Below, piece by piece: positions 54,198-62,441 of a DNA stretch of 64,000 bases (position 1 is the first letter of the stretch; the number at the start of each line of letters is the position of its first letter). This DNA is from Piscinibacter sp. (GTDB lineage: Bacteria; Pseudomonadota; Gammaproteobacteria; Burkholderiales; Burkholderiaceae_C), in NCBI GenBank assembly GCA_016706565.1, contig JADJJI010000008.1, positions 62,001 through 126,000 on the forward strand, read 5' to 3'. Both the position numbers and the translations under genes were made by a program. The notes under the pieces are model-generated. The model saw only the letters and a list, made by a program, of their open reading frames with translations, was not told the origin of the DNA and made no database searches.

Positions 54198-54825
54198 TCA
54201 GGCCGGGGGCGTGGGGCTACGAGTGATGCGGCTGGCTGGCTGCGTGGGCAGCAGATCGAGGACGTCACGCAAGTAGGCGTACGGATCGAGCCCATTGAGC
54301 TTGGCTGAGTGGATCGGGCTCATAGCGGCAGCGGCGCGCAGTGAGCCGACGAACAGCCAGCTCTGCCGCCCGAGTGCGATCGGCCGGATGCGGTTTTCCA
54401 CCTGGTCGTTGTCTATCGGCAGATCACCGTTGTCCAGGAAGCGCATCAGCGCCACACAGCGGTTCAGGTTGTAGTCGATTGCTCGCGCGGTGGCCGAGCC
54501 ATCCGGGATCTTCTGCCGCTACTGTCGCATCCACTGGTGCAGCGCATCGGCCACAGGTCGTGATCGCCGTCGTGCGTCGAGCCTAGCCCGGATGTCGGCG
54601 TCGGCGACATCGCCCTCTTCGCCATACAAGTTGGCCGAAGAACTTCAGCGCCTGCTCGGCGGCCTGGCTGCCGTGGTTCGCCCACAGCTCGTGGAACTTG
54701 CGCCTCGCGTGCGCCATGCAACCGACCTCGGACACGTCGAGCTCGAAGCAGGCCTTTTGGACGCTGAATTCGTCAGTGACGAGCTTGCCCTCCCAGCCCG
54801 GCTTGTACTGCGTTCCCGGGAGGCC
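54198..54825 (-). pseudogene. IS66-family TnpC transposase remnant
   Basis: Two blocks of IS66 TnpC in different frames. From 54825: YKPGWEGKLVTDEFSVQKA, VSEVGCMAHARRKFHELWANHGSQAAEQALKFFGQL. Then, after shifts, LMRFLDNGDLPIDNDQVENRIRPIALGRQSWLFVGSLRA and SAKLNGLDPYAYLRDVLDLLPTQPASRI at 54198-54455. The N-terminal half and the tnpA and tnpB genes are missing. Confidence 0.85.
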
Positions 54826-54905
54826 ACGGAAGCGGCGTACGCGTGCTCACGCTTTTGGGCGTGGATCGAGTTGGTTCAGCGAACCCACCTTGCCTTAGCG
54901 GAGCG

Positions 54906-55202
54906 ATGAACGCATACTGTCTTTTCATACAGCCCCCATCCATGGACGACCTCCGGACCCTCGCCGAACAGTTTCGCATCCCGCTGCCTGCCGCACAGCG
55001 ACTGGCAGCCGCAGTCGCTGAACGCTGCGCGCTCGTCGCCAATCGATTTGAACCGGCAAGCGACCTCGTCGATCTGGGAATCGTTGAGGCCATCGGAGCT
55101 GAGATAGGCGCAGCCATCTTGGCGGAGTTCCCTGAGCCAGATCCGCCGGCAGCAGTCGACTCATCCAGGCTTTGTATCGGCGGACCCCGCCGCCGCCCGT
55201 AG
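54906..55202 (+). CDS. Small hypothetical protein
   Basis: A 98-residue frame starting MNAYCLFIQPPSMDDLRTLAEQFRIPLPAAQRLAAAVAERCALVANRFEPASDLVDLGIVEAIGAEIGAAI. It is Ala/Leu-rich and likely helical. There is no known motif. It may be a real accessory gene or chance coding in GC-rich DNA. Confidence 0.4.
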   Translation: MNAYCLFIQPPSMDDLRTLAEQFRIPLPAAQRLAAAVAERCALVANRFEPASDLVDLGIVEAIGAEIGAAILAEFPEPDPPAAVDSSRLCIGGPRRRP

Positions 55203-55297
55203 TGTGATGAGGTCGCTTCCACCTGGCTTCCACTGAAAACAGCGGATGCCATGAGAAGTTTCCTTGAGCGATACTTTGTCGCCCTTGGGAACACGAC

Positions 55298-55549
55298 ATG
55301 ATCAAACCACCGCGCCCCGGAGAGCAACTCCGTGCCATGGTTCAAGTCAGGCTGATCGCGCAGCCCGAAGTACAGCGGCGCATCGCCGAGTCACCACGCA
55401 ATGCTCCAGTGGTGGGTCCAGCAAAGCGACATGAGCGCGACGACAAGGGCCGGTCGTGGGACATTGACGAGCTATCTGGCGGTGCTGGCCTCGAGCGCAC
55501 CTTCCGCACGATCGTTGACAGCCTGCGAGACTCCTACGACCTCGACTAA
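55298..55549 (+). CDS. Small hypothetical protein
   Basis: An 83-residue frame: MIKPPRPGEQLRAMVQVRLIAQPEVQRRIAESPRNAPVVGPAK, then SWDIDELSGGAGLERTFRTIVDSLRDSYDLD. The acidic end and lack of motifs give no function. It ends tail-to-tail with the next minus-strand frame, overlapping by four bases. Confidence 0.4.
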   Translation: MIKPPRPGEQLRAMVQVRLIAQPEVQRRIAESPRNAPVVGPAKRHERDDKGRSWDIDELSGGAGLERTFRTIVDSLRDSYDLD

Positions 55550-55845
55550 CGATACGGTCCGTACCAGCCAATCCATCCCGGACCCGGCTTCGAGGCTTCC
55601 CCGTAGGTGCTCTGGTCGATTCGACTCATGATCTGACTTCGGATCGCGAGTTCAACGGGCACCCCTACGGGATCGATCGAGACAGTCCCGTCGAATTGCC
55701 CGAGTCCGCCGACCCAACCCGGACAGTGCTCCGAGATGACAGCTGAATAGAAGACTTCGGTATCACTCACCGGGCCATAGGCTGCCCAATAGATGACCTC
55801 GCGCCCGGTGCCTGCCTGCTTGTGTCGGCCACCGAGGTTTGCCAT
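55546..55845 (-). CDS. Small hypothetical protein
   Basis: A 99-residue frame: MANLGGRHKQAGTGREVIYWAAYGPVSDTEVFYSAVISEHCPGWVGGLGQFDGTVSIDPVGVPVELAIRSQIMSRID. It is rich in Gly, Trp and Tyr with a beta-type pattern. The family is not recognised. Confidence 0.45.
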   Translation of the reverse strand: MANLGGRHKQAGTGREVIYWAAYGPVSDTEVFYSAVISEHCPGWVGGLGQFDGTVSIDPVGVPVELAIRSQIMSRIDQSTYGEASKPGPGWIGWYGPYR

Positions 55846-55921
55846 GGGGGCAATCCTATCGCTACCGTAGCGGAGTGGCACGCGAAAGCATGGCCCCTCA
55901 CTTCGGATTGGTGGGCGCGGC

Positions 55922-56374
55922 TCACTGAGCTCCTTTGCAGGCCGCGCAACGAACCTTCCACCATCCCGACTTGTCGAGGACTCCTGGTTCGCCGCAGCGT
56001 TCGCAAATGTGGGCGCTATCCGCTTCTGCCCTCGCCACTCGCTCCCTCAGTTTCACGAAGAGCTCATCGACATCATGTGGCGGGATCTGGATTCGCTTAG
56101 TTCCATCGGGGAGGAAAAGATCTGCGTTGATCGTCTTCCTGCCGTCCACCTGGTAGTAGAAGCGCAGAGTGCCGAACTTCTCCTTCAGCTGCAGGATCCT
56201 GAAATCGTGCTCGTCGCCGACCAAGGCGTCGATGTCGCGGACCAGTTCTCGCACCAACGAAACCCACCCGCGGGACAGGTAGGAGCCTGAGGGTTGTAGG
56301 CCCTTGAAGACCCGCGGGAACTCGTGCGCCAGTTGCGCGAGCGCATCAGGCTCCTGGTCATTCGTCTCATCCAT
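55922..56374 (-). CDS. Hypothetical protein with C-terminal zinc ribbon
   Basis: A 150-residue protein. The N-terminal part (LAHEFPRVFKGLQPSGSYLSRGWVSLVRELVRDIDALV, then ILQLKEKFGTLRFYYQVDG) is a compact alpha/beta unit. The C-terminus has HICERCGEPGVLDKSGWWKVRCAAC, two C-x2-C knuckles that should hold a zinc. The layout is known from accessory and phage regions, but the function is not. Confidence 0.65.
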   Translation of the reverse strand: MDETNDQEPDALAQLAHEFPRVFKGLQPSGSYLSRGWVSLVRELVRDIDALVGDEHDFRILQLKEKFGTLRFYYQVDGRKTINADLFLPDGTKRIQIPPHDVDELFVKLRERVARAEADSAHICERCGEPGVLDKSGWWKVRCAACKGAQ

Positions 56375-56566
56375 GATCGTTCTCCTTCAATTCTGCGATG
56401 GGTCATCTCGACCCCGGTTTTGTGTCGCGCAACCGCGCGAAGACCAAGGCGGCTTGGCCTATGGGCACTGGCCGGCGTAAGAGATTGGGTCGGGACGAAA
56501 TCGGTTGAATGCAGTCGCACTGCCGGCATTGATCGTGGATCACTGATTCAGTGCGAGCGCCGCCCA

Positions 56567-57382
56567 TCAATCGACCTCCACGATCAAGCTGGGATCGAAG
56601 GCTCGGTTCTCGAAGCCATCGCGCAGCGGTGTCGGGTAGCCCCTGGGGTTGCAGACGACCCGGCAGTCTCGGACGCGGTAGTCGAACCCTCTGTGCGTGT
56701 GGCCGTGGATCCACAGCCTGGGAACCTCGAAGAAGGTCTCAGGCAACTCGGTGACATAGGCCGCGCTTGTCGGATCGTCTGCGAAGCGCGCGGAAAGCGA
56801 GCCGCGACTCGGCGCATGGTGCGTGACCACGACCGTCGGCCCCGCAAACGGCTCTTCCAGCTTGCGAGCCAACCACTGGCGATGCAGCCGGTGGATCGCC
56901 ATGGTGTCGGCCGCGCGCAGCCTGCATCCGGCGCGGTCCTTCACCGTTCGAATGAGCTCGTAGTCGTTGAGCCACTTCTCGCACATGTGCATCGCTTCAT
57001 CAGTGCGCGGCACCAGTAACCCGTCTTCACCCGGTAGGCTCAGTTCGAAGTCGGTCCACAAGGTGCAGCCCAGGAAGCGGATGCCGTGTAGAACGACCTC
57101 GTCGCACTGCAAGAGGTGGAGCCCGGCGCTGCGAGCGAGATCAGCCTCTTTGCGCATGCGGAGTTCTTCGGCTTGCAGCTCGCGTCCGTAGTATTCGTGG
57201 TTGCCTGGTACATAGACCACCTGCCGGCCGCCGAACACGGAACGTCGTGCCATCCAGCGGATGGCACTCGAGCCTGGGCTGTGGATGTCCCCTGCGAGGA
57301 CCACAACGTCAGCCTCCAAGTGCACAGGCGGAACAAAGGTCGCAAACTCGACGTGAAGGTCTGAGTAGATTGCAAGGCGCAT
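56567..57382 (-). CDS. Calcineurin-like metallophosphoesterase
   Basis: A 271-residue phosphoesterase with all five metal motifs: RLAIYSDLHVE (D-x-H), VVLAGDIHSPG (GD), VYVPGNHEYYG (GNHE), VVVTHHAPS and LWIHGHTHRGFDY (GHxH). It may act on nucleotides, nucleic acids or phosphoproteins. It is downstream of, and on the same strand as, the Lon-like AAA+ gene. Confidence 0.9.
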   Translation of the reverse strand: MRLAIYSDLHVEFATFVPPVHLEADVVVLAGDIHSPGSSAIRWMARRSVFGGRQVVYVPGNHEYYGRELQAEELRMRKEADLARSAGLHLLQCDEVVLHGIRFLGCTLWTDFELSLPGEDGLLVPRTDEAMHMCEKWLNDYELIRTVKDRAGCRLRAADTMAIHRLHRQWLARKLEEPFAGPTVVVTHHAPSRGSLSARFADDPTSAAYVTELPETFFEVPRLWIHGHTHRGFDYRVRDCRVVCNPRGYPTPLRDGFENRAFDPSLIVEVD

Positions 57383-57450
57383 GTTGCTCTGTCTCCTTCA
57401 AGTCCGTGAAGAGCCTCTTGGCACGTGTTCGATCTGTGCCATGGATTTGC

Positions 57451-59196
57451 TCAGTGCCTTGTTTGCGCTCGGGCCCATGAGGCGACCGCCTGTTCCGTTG
57501 CGACGCGCAGCTGCCTCGCGCTGGTGATCCGATCCCACGGCAGATCAAGCTCTCTCGTCTCCGGCATCGCCCACCGCTCCAGGCTCCACCGCTGTGCTGT
57601 CTCTGCGATGACGTTCTCCGCGATGATCGGAAAGTGCTCGGGTTCGGGCTGATCCAGCTTGAGAACGCGCATGCGCGATAGCAGGGGCGCGGCGATCGGC
57701 GTCAGCCGGTTTGCTGTGGCCAGCCACAGGACGCTGGAGTAGTCGCACGAGGTCTTCAGGAAGACATCCGTGTGACGTGAAGCCGTCTCCGGCTCGAGCA
57801 AGGCCAGCAGGTACGACTGCAGGCCCGATCCCTCGCGCTGGTATTCGACCGCCTTGTCCAGTTCGTCCAATAGGACGATCGCCGAGGCGCTGCGCCGAGT
57901 TGCCATCAACGTGGCCAGATCGCTCGGCTTGCCACTCGCCCACCCACGGCTTGTCCCTCCCAGCACCTTGGTGTCCGAGCTACCTCCGAGCGGCAGGTCA
58001 AGACGAGGCACTCCGAGCTCGTCGGCGATCCGACGTGCCAACCGGGACTTGCCACTGCCGGGCAGGCCGACCAGGAGCGTGGGCGGCATGCCGAGCACTC
58101 GAACACCAAGCGCGGCCTGGCCGTTGAGTTCGCCGAAGATGATCGCGAGTACATCGCCTGCCCACGGGAACTCGTCTACCAGGAGCCGCTGCATGACCCT
58201 CAGCGCGGCCGCTGATGGCATTGGCGACAGCGGCAGTGGCTCTTCGAGTACCAGGTGCCGGTCCACTTCATCCTTGTCGTAGCGGTCGGTGGTACGCAGG
58301 ATGGGCGAGCGGCAGACCACCAGGCTCGGCGCGTCGCTGGCCAGCAACGGCTTCTGCAGGGTGCTGGAGTCGTCGCCCTTACCCCCTGCCGGCTTGATGC
58401 GCGACTCGATAGACAGCAGCAGTCTGGACTGAGCCACTTCATGCCAGGCCGTGTCGGCGAGCACGTCTCGAGGGTCTTTGTCGGGCCGAGACTTCCATCG
58501 TGCCTGGAGGAGCGCGTTCCACAGCGGCTGACCGCACTCCAGGAAGTCCTGCTTCAGGCCGACGGCGTTCATGCCTTGTCCGGCAACCCCCCCGTGGAAG
58601 GCGATGTAGTTCAAACGCAGGCACAGCAGCGCGGCATCGATGTCGTCCACCCCCCAGCCTGCGAATGGCGAAGGCCATGCAGGCTCACGCAAGGCGGCCA
58701 GGCATGTCGCGCGCATATGCGGGCGGACGCGCTCGTGCAGATCGGCAGATCCGGGTGAGTCAGCTTTCTCGACCAGCTGTGGCATGACCTCGGTCAGCTG
58801 CAGTGGCGGTACTGCCGCCTCGAGGCAGTAGCCGTTGATGAGATGCAGCCTCCGTGCGGGCGTGTCGTCGTGGGTCAGCGCCAGTTCCTGCAATAACAGG
58901 CCTGCTCGCGGAGCCGAAGCGAACGAGTCACGCAGATTGGCCGCCGCCTCGGAGGCCAGGCGAAGGCAATTTGCGAGCTCGATCGGCTTGAGCCGACGTG
59001 TCAGGCACAGCAGCAGCGTCGCTCTCAGTGGCCGCAGTGCCGCAGGCGGGCATGCATGAGTCAAGAGCAATTCGAGGAAGTTCAGTGCGCCCTTGCTGGT
59101 CAAGTCGGTGGGGGCAGCGCGGCGAAGGCTGGCGACGAACTCGGTAACGCGCTTTGAAGGCGGCCGCCGTCGCGCCACGGATGGATTTGTGGTCAT
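57451..59196 (-). CDS. Lon-like AAA+ ATPase without protease domain
   Basis: A 581-residue protein. About 370 helical N-terminal residues have no clear family. An AAA+ module follows: Walker A LLVGLPGSGKSRLARRIADELG (about residue 375), then LPLGGSSDTKVLGGTSRGWASGKPSDLA, Walker B IVLLDELDKAVEYQ (about 440), sensor VLWLATANRLTPIAAPLLSRMRVL. This block matches the Lon ATPase core, but the Ser-Lys protease part is missing. It could be a remodelling factor in a mobile or defence system; neighbours are a phosphoesterase and an antitoxin. Confidence 0.8.
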   Translation of the reverse strand: MTTNPSVARRRPPSKRVTEFVASLRRAAPTDLTSKGALNFLELLLTHACPPAALRPLRATLLLCLTRRLKPIELANCLRLASEAAANLRDSFASAPRAGLLLQELALTHDDTPARRLHLINGYCLEAAVPPLQLTEVMPQLVEKADSPGSADLHERVRPHMRATCLAALREPAWPSPFAGWGVDDIDAALLCLRLNYIAFHGGVAGQGMNAVGLKQDFLECGQPLWNALLQARWKSRPDKDPRDVLADTAWHEVAQSRLLLSIESRIKPAGGKGDDSSTLQKPLLASDAPSLVVCRSPILRTTDRYDKDEVDRHLVLEEPLPLSPMPSAAALRVMQRLLVDEFPWAGDVLAIIFGELNGQAALGVRVLGMPPTLLVGLPGSGKSRLARRIADELGVPRLDLPLGGSSDTKVLGGTSRGWASGKPSDLATLMATRRSASAIVLLDELDKAVEYQREGSGLQSYLLALLEPETASRHTDVFLKTSCDYSSVLWLATANRLTPIAAPLLSRMRVLKLDQPEPEHFPIIAENVIAETAQRWSLERWAMPETRELDLPWDRITSARQLRVATEQAVASWARAQTRH

Positions 59197-59581
59197 GGTG
59201 GTTCCCGGTCGTGGACTCGATCCGGGGCACTGCACGTGTTCCGGGCACTGAGTGCCCGCGATACACAAATGACGAGGCCCCGGCGTTGCGGGGCCTCGGT
59301 CGAAGAAGGACGACGATCGCTACTGATTCGCGGCCGCCTTCACACGGATGCCCCATCAGCCGCGCCACGTATGAGAGCTTGCGTGCGCGGAGCAACGACA
59401 GTGGAAGGTGTGCGCATCGACATGCTGACAGCGTAGTTCAATGCCCCGTGACCTTGCAAGCGCGGCGACTCGCTTGTGACTCCCAGTCTTGCCAAACGAT
59501 TGACGGTTGCTCCAGTTCGTCCTCGGCGTCACACTGCATTCAGTCGTGTCAGAAGTTCTTCTTGGCTTTGGCCCACCCCCA

Positions 59582-60136
59582 ATGATCACGCGCAGAGAAC
59601 CGCTGGCGCTCGCTCCCGGCCAGGCGAGAAGTCGCAAGCCGCCGTCGCGCAGACTTGGATCTGTCGCCGAGGCCGTCGCTGCGACGCCCTTCTCGCAGAA
59701 CGACGCGGCTGCTTCTGCGTTGCTTGGCGGGACCAGGGTCCTGCGATGCGAGTCGCTTGACCAAGTCGACGTGCACAACGCCATCGTGCAGGGGCTGCCG
59801 ACGGCCACGCTTGTTCACCTCAAGAAGTCCTTGATCCATCTGGACATGGTGGATCTGGGTCGCGCGCTTGGAGTGAGCGAACGAACCCTCAATCGCCACG
59901 TCAAGGAGAACACAAAGCGGATCGGCGTAGCCCTTGGAAGCAGGGTCTGGCGCTTTGCTGAGCTATTGGCGCGTGCCACGACGGTGTTCGGTGGTCAGGA
60001 TCAGGCAGAGCGCTGGTTCCTCTCGCACGCGATGGGACTGGACGGCCACCGGCCCATCGACTTGCTGCAGACGTCTTTGGGTGCGCAGCTGTTGGACGAC
60101 TTCCTCGGGAGACTCGAGAACGGCGTGTACGCCTGA
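59582..60136 (+). CDS. Xre/MbcA/ParS-type (DUF2384) antitoxin, apparently without a toxin
   Basis: About 184 residues. The middle holds the Xre-like region QGLPTATLVHLKKSLIHLDMVDLGRALGVSERTLNRHVKENTKRIGVALGSRVWRFAELLARATTVFGG. The C-terminus is DUF2384-like: AERWFLSHAMGLDGHRPIDLLQTSLGAQLLDDFLGRLENGVYA. These antitoxins normally precede an overlapping RES toxin. Here an ATG overlaps the stop (ATGA) but the frame ends after 17 codons. The start could also be upstream at 59507. Confidence 0.82.
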   Translation: MITRREPLALAPGQARSRKPPSRRLGSVAEAVAATPFSQNDAAASALLGGTRVLRCESLDQVDVHNAIVQGLPTATLVHLKKSLIHLDMVDLGRALGVSERTLNRHVKENTKRIGVALGSRVWRFAELLARATTVFGGQDQAERWFLSHAMGLDGHRPIDLLQTSLGAQLLDDFLGRLENGVYA

Positions 60137-60583
60137 TGACTGCCCTGCCGACGGCGGGTCTGCCGCGTGATTACGTAGGTCGACGGTGATGAAAGCGCAG
60201 GTGCATTTCAACACCGATCTGGGCGGGCACTTCGGCAGCGCCGAAGTCCAGTGCATCTGTAAGCACCAGATGACGGATGGCAACAGCTCGTCCAACACGT
60301 CCTCGCCGAGCGATTGGAGCGCAGCGTGAACAACTGGAGCGTCAGCAGCTCATCCTGCTGACCCATCTAAGGCGGCTTCCCAGCGCTGCCGAAGAAATGT
60401 GGAGTGGGCGAACGGTCTCGAACTCGAGTGCGCCATGCGGGCTGTGTACCGCGGAAGTTCCGACCAAGTGGCTCGACCGGGTTTGCGGAAATACCATCCT
60501 GCAAACTGCTGGCGTCTCACTGACTATTGAGCGTGAATATAGCGTAGTTGCACCAGCGGTGGCCAGTTTCGTACAAGCACGGA
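60137..60583. other. Junction region between antitoxin gene and Tn7-like module
   Basis: No RES toxin is present in any frame, only a 17-codon stub starting at 60133. The outer end of the Tn7-like element should lie here or in the stretch upstream of the Xre gene, but I cannot identify its terminal repeats by eye. Confidence 0.4.
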
Positions 60584-61054
60584 ATGGCCAGCAAACCGCC
60601 ACCCCAAATCACCTGCGTCGAGAGGTCTCGCTTCCCATCTCCACTTGAAGACGAGAAGCTAGAAGCCTTGCACGCGAGTTCACCGCATCACGCGGCTGAG
60701 GAGGGCAAGTTTGGCGCGCTTGTCTACCAGATGAGGACAGCGCGGGGACTCTCGCAGTCGCAAGCAGCTTCGCTCGCCGGGATCTCTGCCAGCTACTGGT
60801 CAGAACTCGAGAACTCACGCAGAAGGCCGCCGCCGCCATTGACCATTGCGCGCATTGCAGGTGCGCTCGGTCTCTCGGAACTGCACAAACGTGAATTGAT
60901 CGCATCGAGCGCCGCGGAAATCGAGCAACTCGATCTACAAGGAGTGTCACGACCAGTTCGTGACCTCCTCTGCCGCATTCACCTTGCGGCGCCGAACATG
61001 TCCGACGACTTCGCGCGAGCCATCACATCAGTTGTTCGGGAGGCCTGCATGTGA
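60584..61054 (+). CDS. Xre-family helix-turn-helix regulator of the Tn7-like module
   Basis: A 156-residue protein with an Xre/Cro HTH at about residues 45-100: GALVYQMRTARGLSQSQAASLAGISASYWSELENSRRRPPPPLTIARIAGALGLSELHKREL. It lies upstream of tnsA on the same strand. Such small repressors often control transposition genes (inference). A TTG start at 60548 is also possible. Confidence 0.75.
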   Translation: MASKPPPQITCVERSRFPSPLEDEKLEALHASSPHHAAEEGKFGALVYQMRTARGLSQSQAASLAGISASYWSELENSRRRPPPPLTIARIAGALGLSELHKRELIASSAAEIEQLDLQGVSRPVRDLLCRIHLAAPNMSDDFARAITSVVREACM

Positions 61055-61544
61055 ACTCCAGACGACAGACCCTTGTTCAAGGGCCTGCCCCCCGGAAGCC
61101 GAGGCGCTACCTCAGCCGTCGCAAACCAAGAGTAGCAGCCTGCCGCATTCGCGCAAGACAGGCCTCGCTCGCCAGCGAATCGTCGGGCCGAGATCGCATC
61201 GAGATCTGTGCCGCCTTGCTTGCAAGCGCCTGCCGCACCGAACTTGGCACCTGGCCAGCCGTCTTCGGGCAGCTGCAGACAGCGGTCTTACCCCAGTTCA
61301 GCAACCGAGCAGCGACCCGACTCAAGAGGACGTCATCGATTCGACCCACCTCGAAGGGGACACCAATGAACACGTCGTAGGCAAACAAGTGCGGCGCCAC
61401 AAGTACCAATTGTGGCGCCGCGCCGCCCGGGGAATTGCCCAGGACCATCTTCAAGCCAGTCCACTCTACGGACCCAAGCGGGCGCCGTCAATTCCCCTTT
61501 CGCTCAACAGCGAAGCGTGGCTTGCACCACGCGGAAGGGGAACG
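61055..61544. other. Gap between the Xre gene and tnsA
   Basis: Short frames exist (for example a 109-codon one from a GTG at 61051 that overlaps the Xre stop), but they are Arg-rich without known features. The only clear structure is the hairpin at 61391-61421. Confidence 0.4.
61391..61421 (+). terminator. Strong GC-rich hairpin, attenuator or terminator-like
   Basis: GCGGCGCCACAA, a 7-base loop GTACCAA, then TTGTGGCGCCGC: a perfect 12-bp stem. No U-tract follows, so a simple intrinsic terminator is unlikely. It lies 124 bases before the tnsA start and could attenuate transcription or bind a regulator. Confidence 0.45.
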
Positions 61545-62441
61545 ATGCGAACAACAAAACGATTCACGCCGAAGGTCCTAGCGCGATTCGAGCGGATGGG
61601 GCGCAGCCTAGGCACTCGTGAGCAGTACAGCGGCTGGCACCAAGTCACTCGCGGAGATCCAGCAAGCAGTGGCCGCAGTCACGTCGTACGTTGGAGAGAG
61701 CGGCTTCGGGATCTGCTATCTGATGGAGAGTTCGATCAACAACTCTTCGCGACGATGCTGCCCAACTTGGACGACTGTTTGGAGCAGTTCAAACTGGACT
61801 GCGACAGCTCGGTGCACCCACTAGCCGCCTACGGAGAGCACGATCCATTCAGTCTCCATCCTGGGACAACAGAGCTGGCTCAAGCTCTTGGAATCAAGCC
61901 GCCCAAAGTCTACGGTGGAGGAAATGTTGCACCGTGGTCGCTAAGTACAGATCTGGTACTTGTGTTCAAGCACGAAGGCCGGCCACGAGATGCATTGGCC
62001 CTTGCCTTCAAGCCAGCAGACTTCTCCGCACATCAACGAGTAGTCGAGCTACTTCGGCTCGAACGCGAATACTGGATGCGCAGAGGAGTGCCATGGATGC
62101 TCATCACGTCCGGGCAGTCTGATCGAGCGGTGCGAATGACGCTGAGGCGGATTGCAGCCTGGACACTCGACGAGGATGCGGCGGCAAACGATCGGGCAAC
62201 GGCCACACGAATCGCAATCGAACTTCCAGGCCATTCGCTATCAACAGTGTTGTGGCGAATCGCTGAATCCGTTGGCTCTCTCAACACGGCACAGCGAGCG
62301 CTATGGCAGTCGATCTGGCGTGGTGAGTTGCCCATAGATCTGCGTCGCGACTGGCGCCCTCATCGGCCGCTTCAGCTGGTGACGCGAAGCCACTTCATGG
62401 ACTTCAACCCGATAGCTGTCCGGAGGTCGGCATGGATCTGA
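61545..62441 (+). CDS. tnsA: TnsA-like transposon endonuclease
   Basis: A 298-residue protein with the TnsA layout: RFERMGRSLGTREQYSGWHQVTRGDPASSGRSHVVRW, LLSDGEFDQQLFATMLPNL (catalytic Glu), CLEQFKLDC, then WSLSTDLVLVFK (catalytic Asp) and ALALAFKPADF (catalytic Lys), and a second helical domain. TnsA cuts the 5' ends of Tn7-type elements so that they move by cut-and-paste. The ATG at 61545 follows GAAGGGGAAC. The end overlaps tnsB by ten bases. Confidence 0.8.
   Translation: MRTTKRFTPKVLARFERMGRSLGTREQYSGWHQVTRGDPASSGRSHVVRWRERLRDLLSDGEFDQQLFATMLPNLDDCLEQFKLDCDSSVHPLAAYGEHDPFSLHPGTTELAQALGIKPPKVYGGGNVAPWSLSTDLVLVFKHEGRPRDALALAFKPADFSAHQRVVELLRLEREYWMRRGVPWMLITSGQSDRAVRMTLRRIAAWTLDEDAAANDRATATRIAIELPGHSLSTVLWRIAESVGSLNTAQRALWQSIWRGELPIDLRRDWRPHRPLQLVTRSHFMDFNPIAVRRSAWI

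Noticed and set aside
60181-60300. Possible IS21-type left-end sequence (CATTTCAACACCGATCTGG)
   Set aside because: The resemblance comes from memory of IS21 non-coding repeats; there is only one copy and no istA/istB, so I do not annotate it.
61051-61380. 109-codon frame overlapping the Xre stop
   Set aside because: Position would fit coupling, but the composition is Arg/Ser-rich and featureless; more likely chance.
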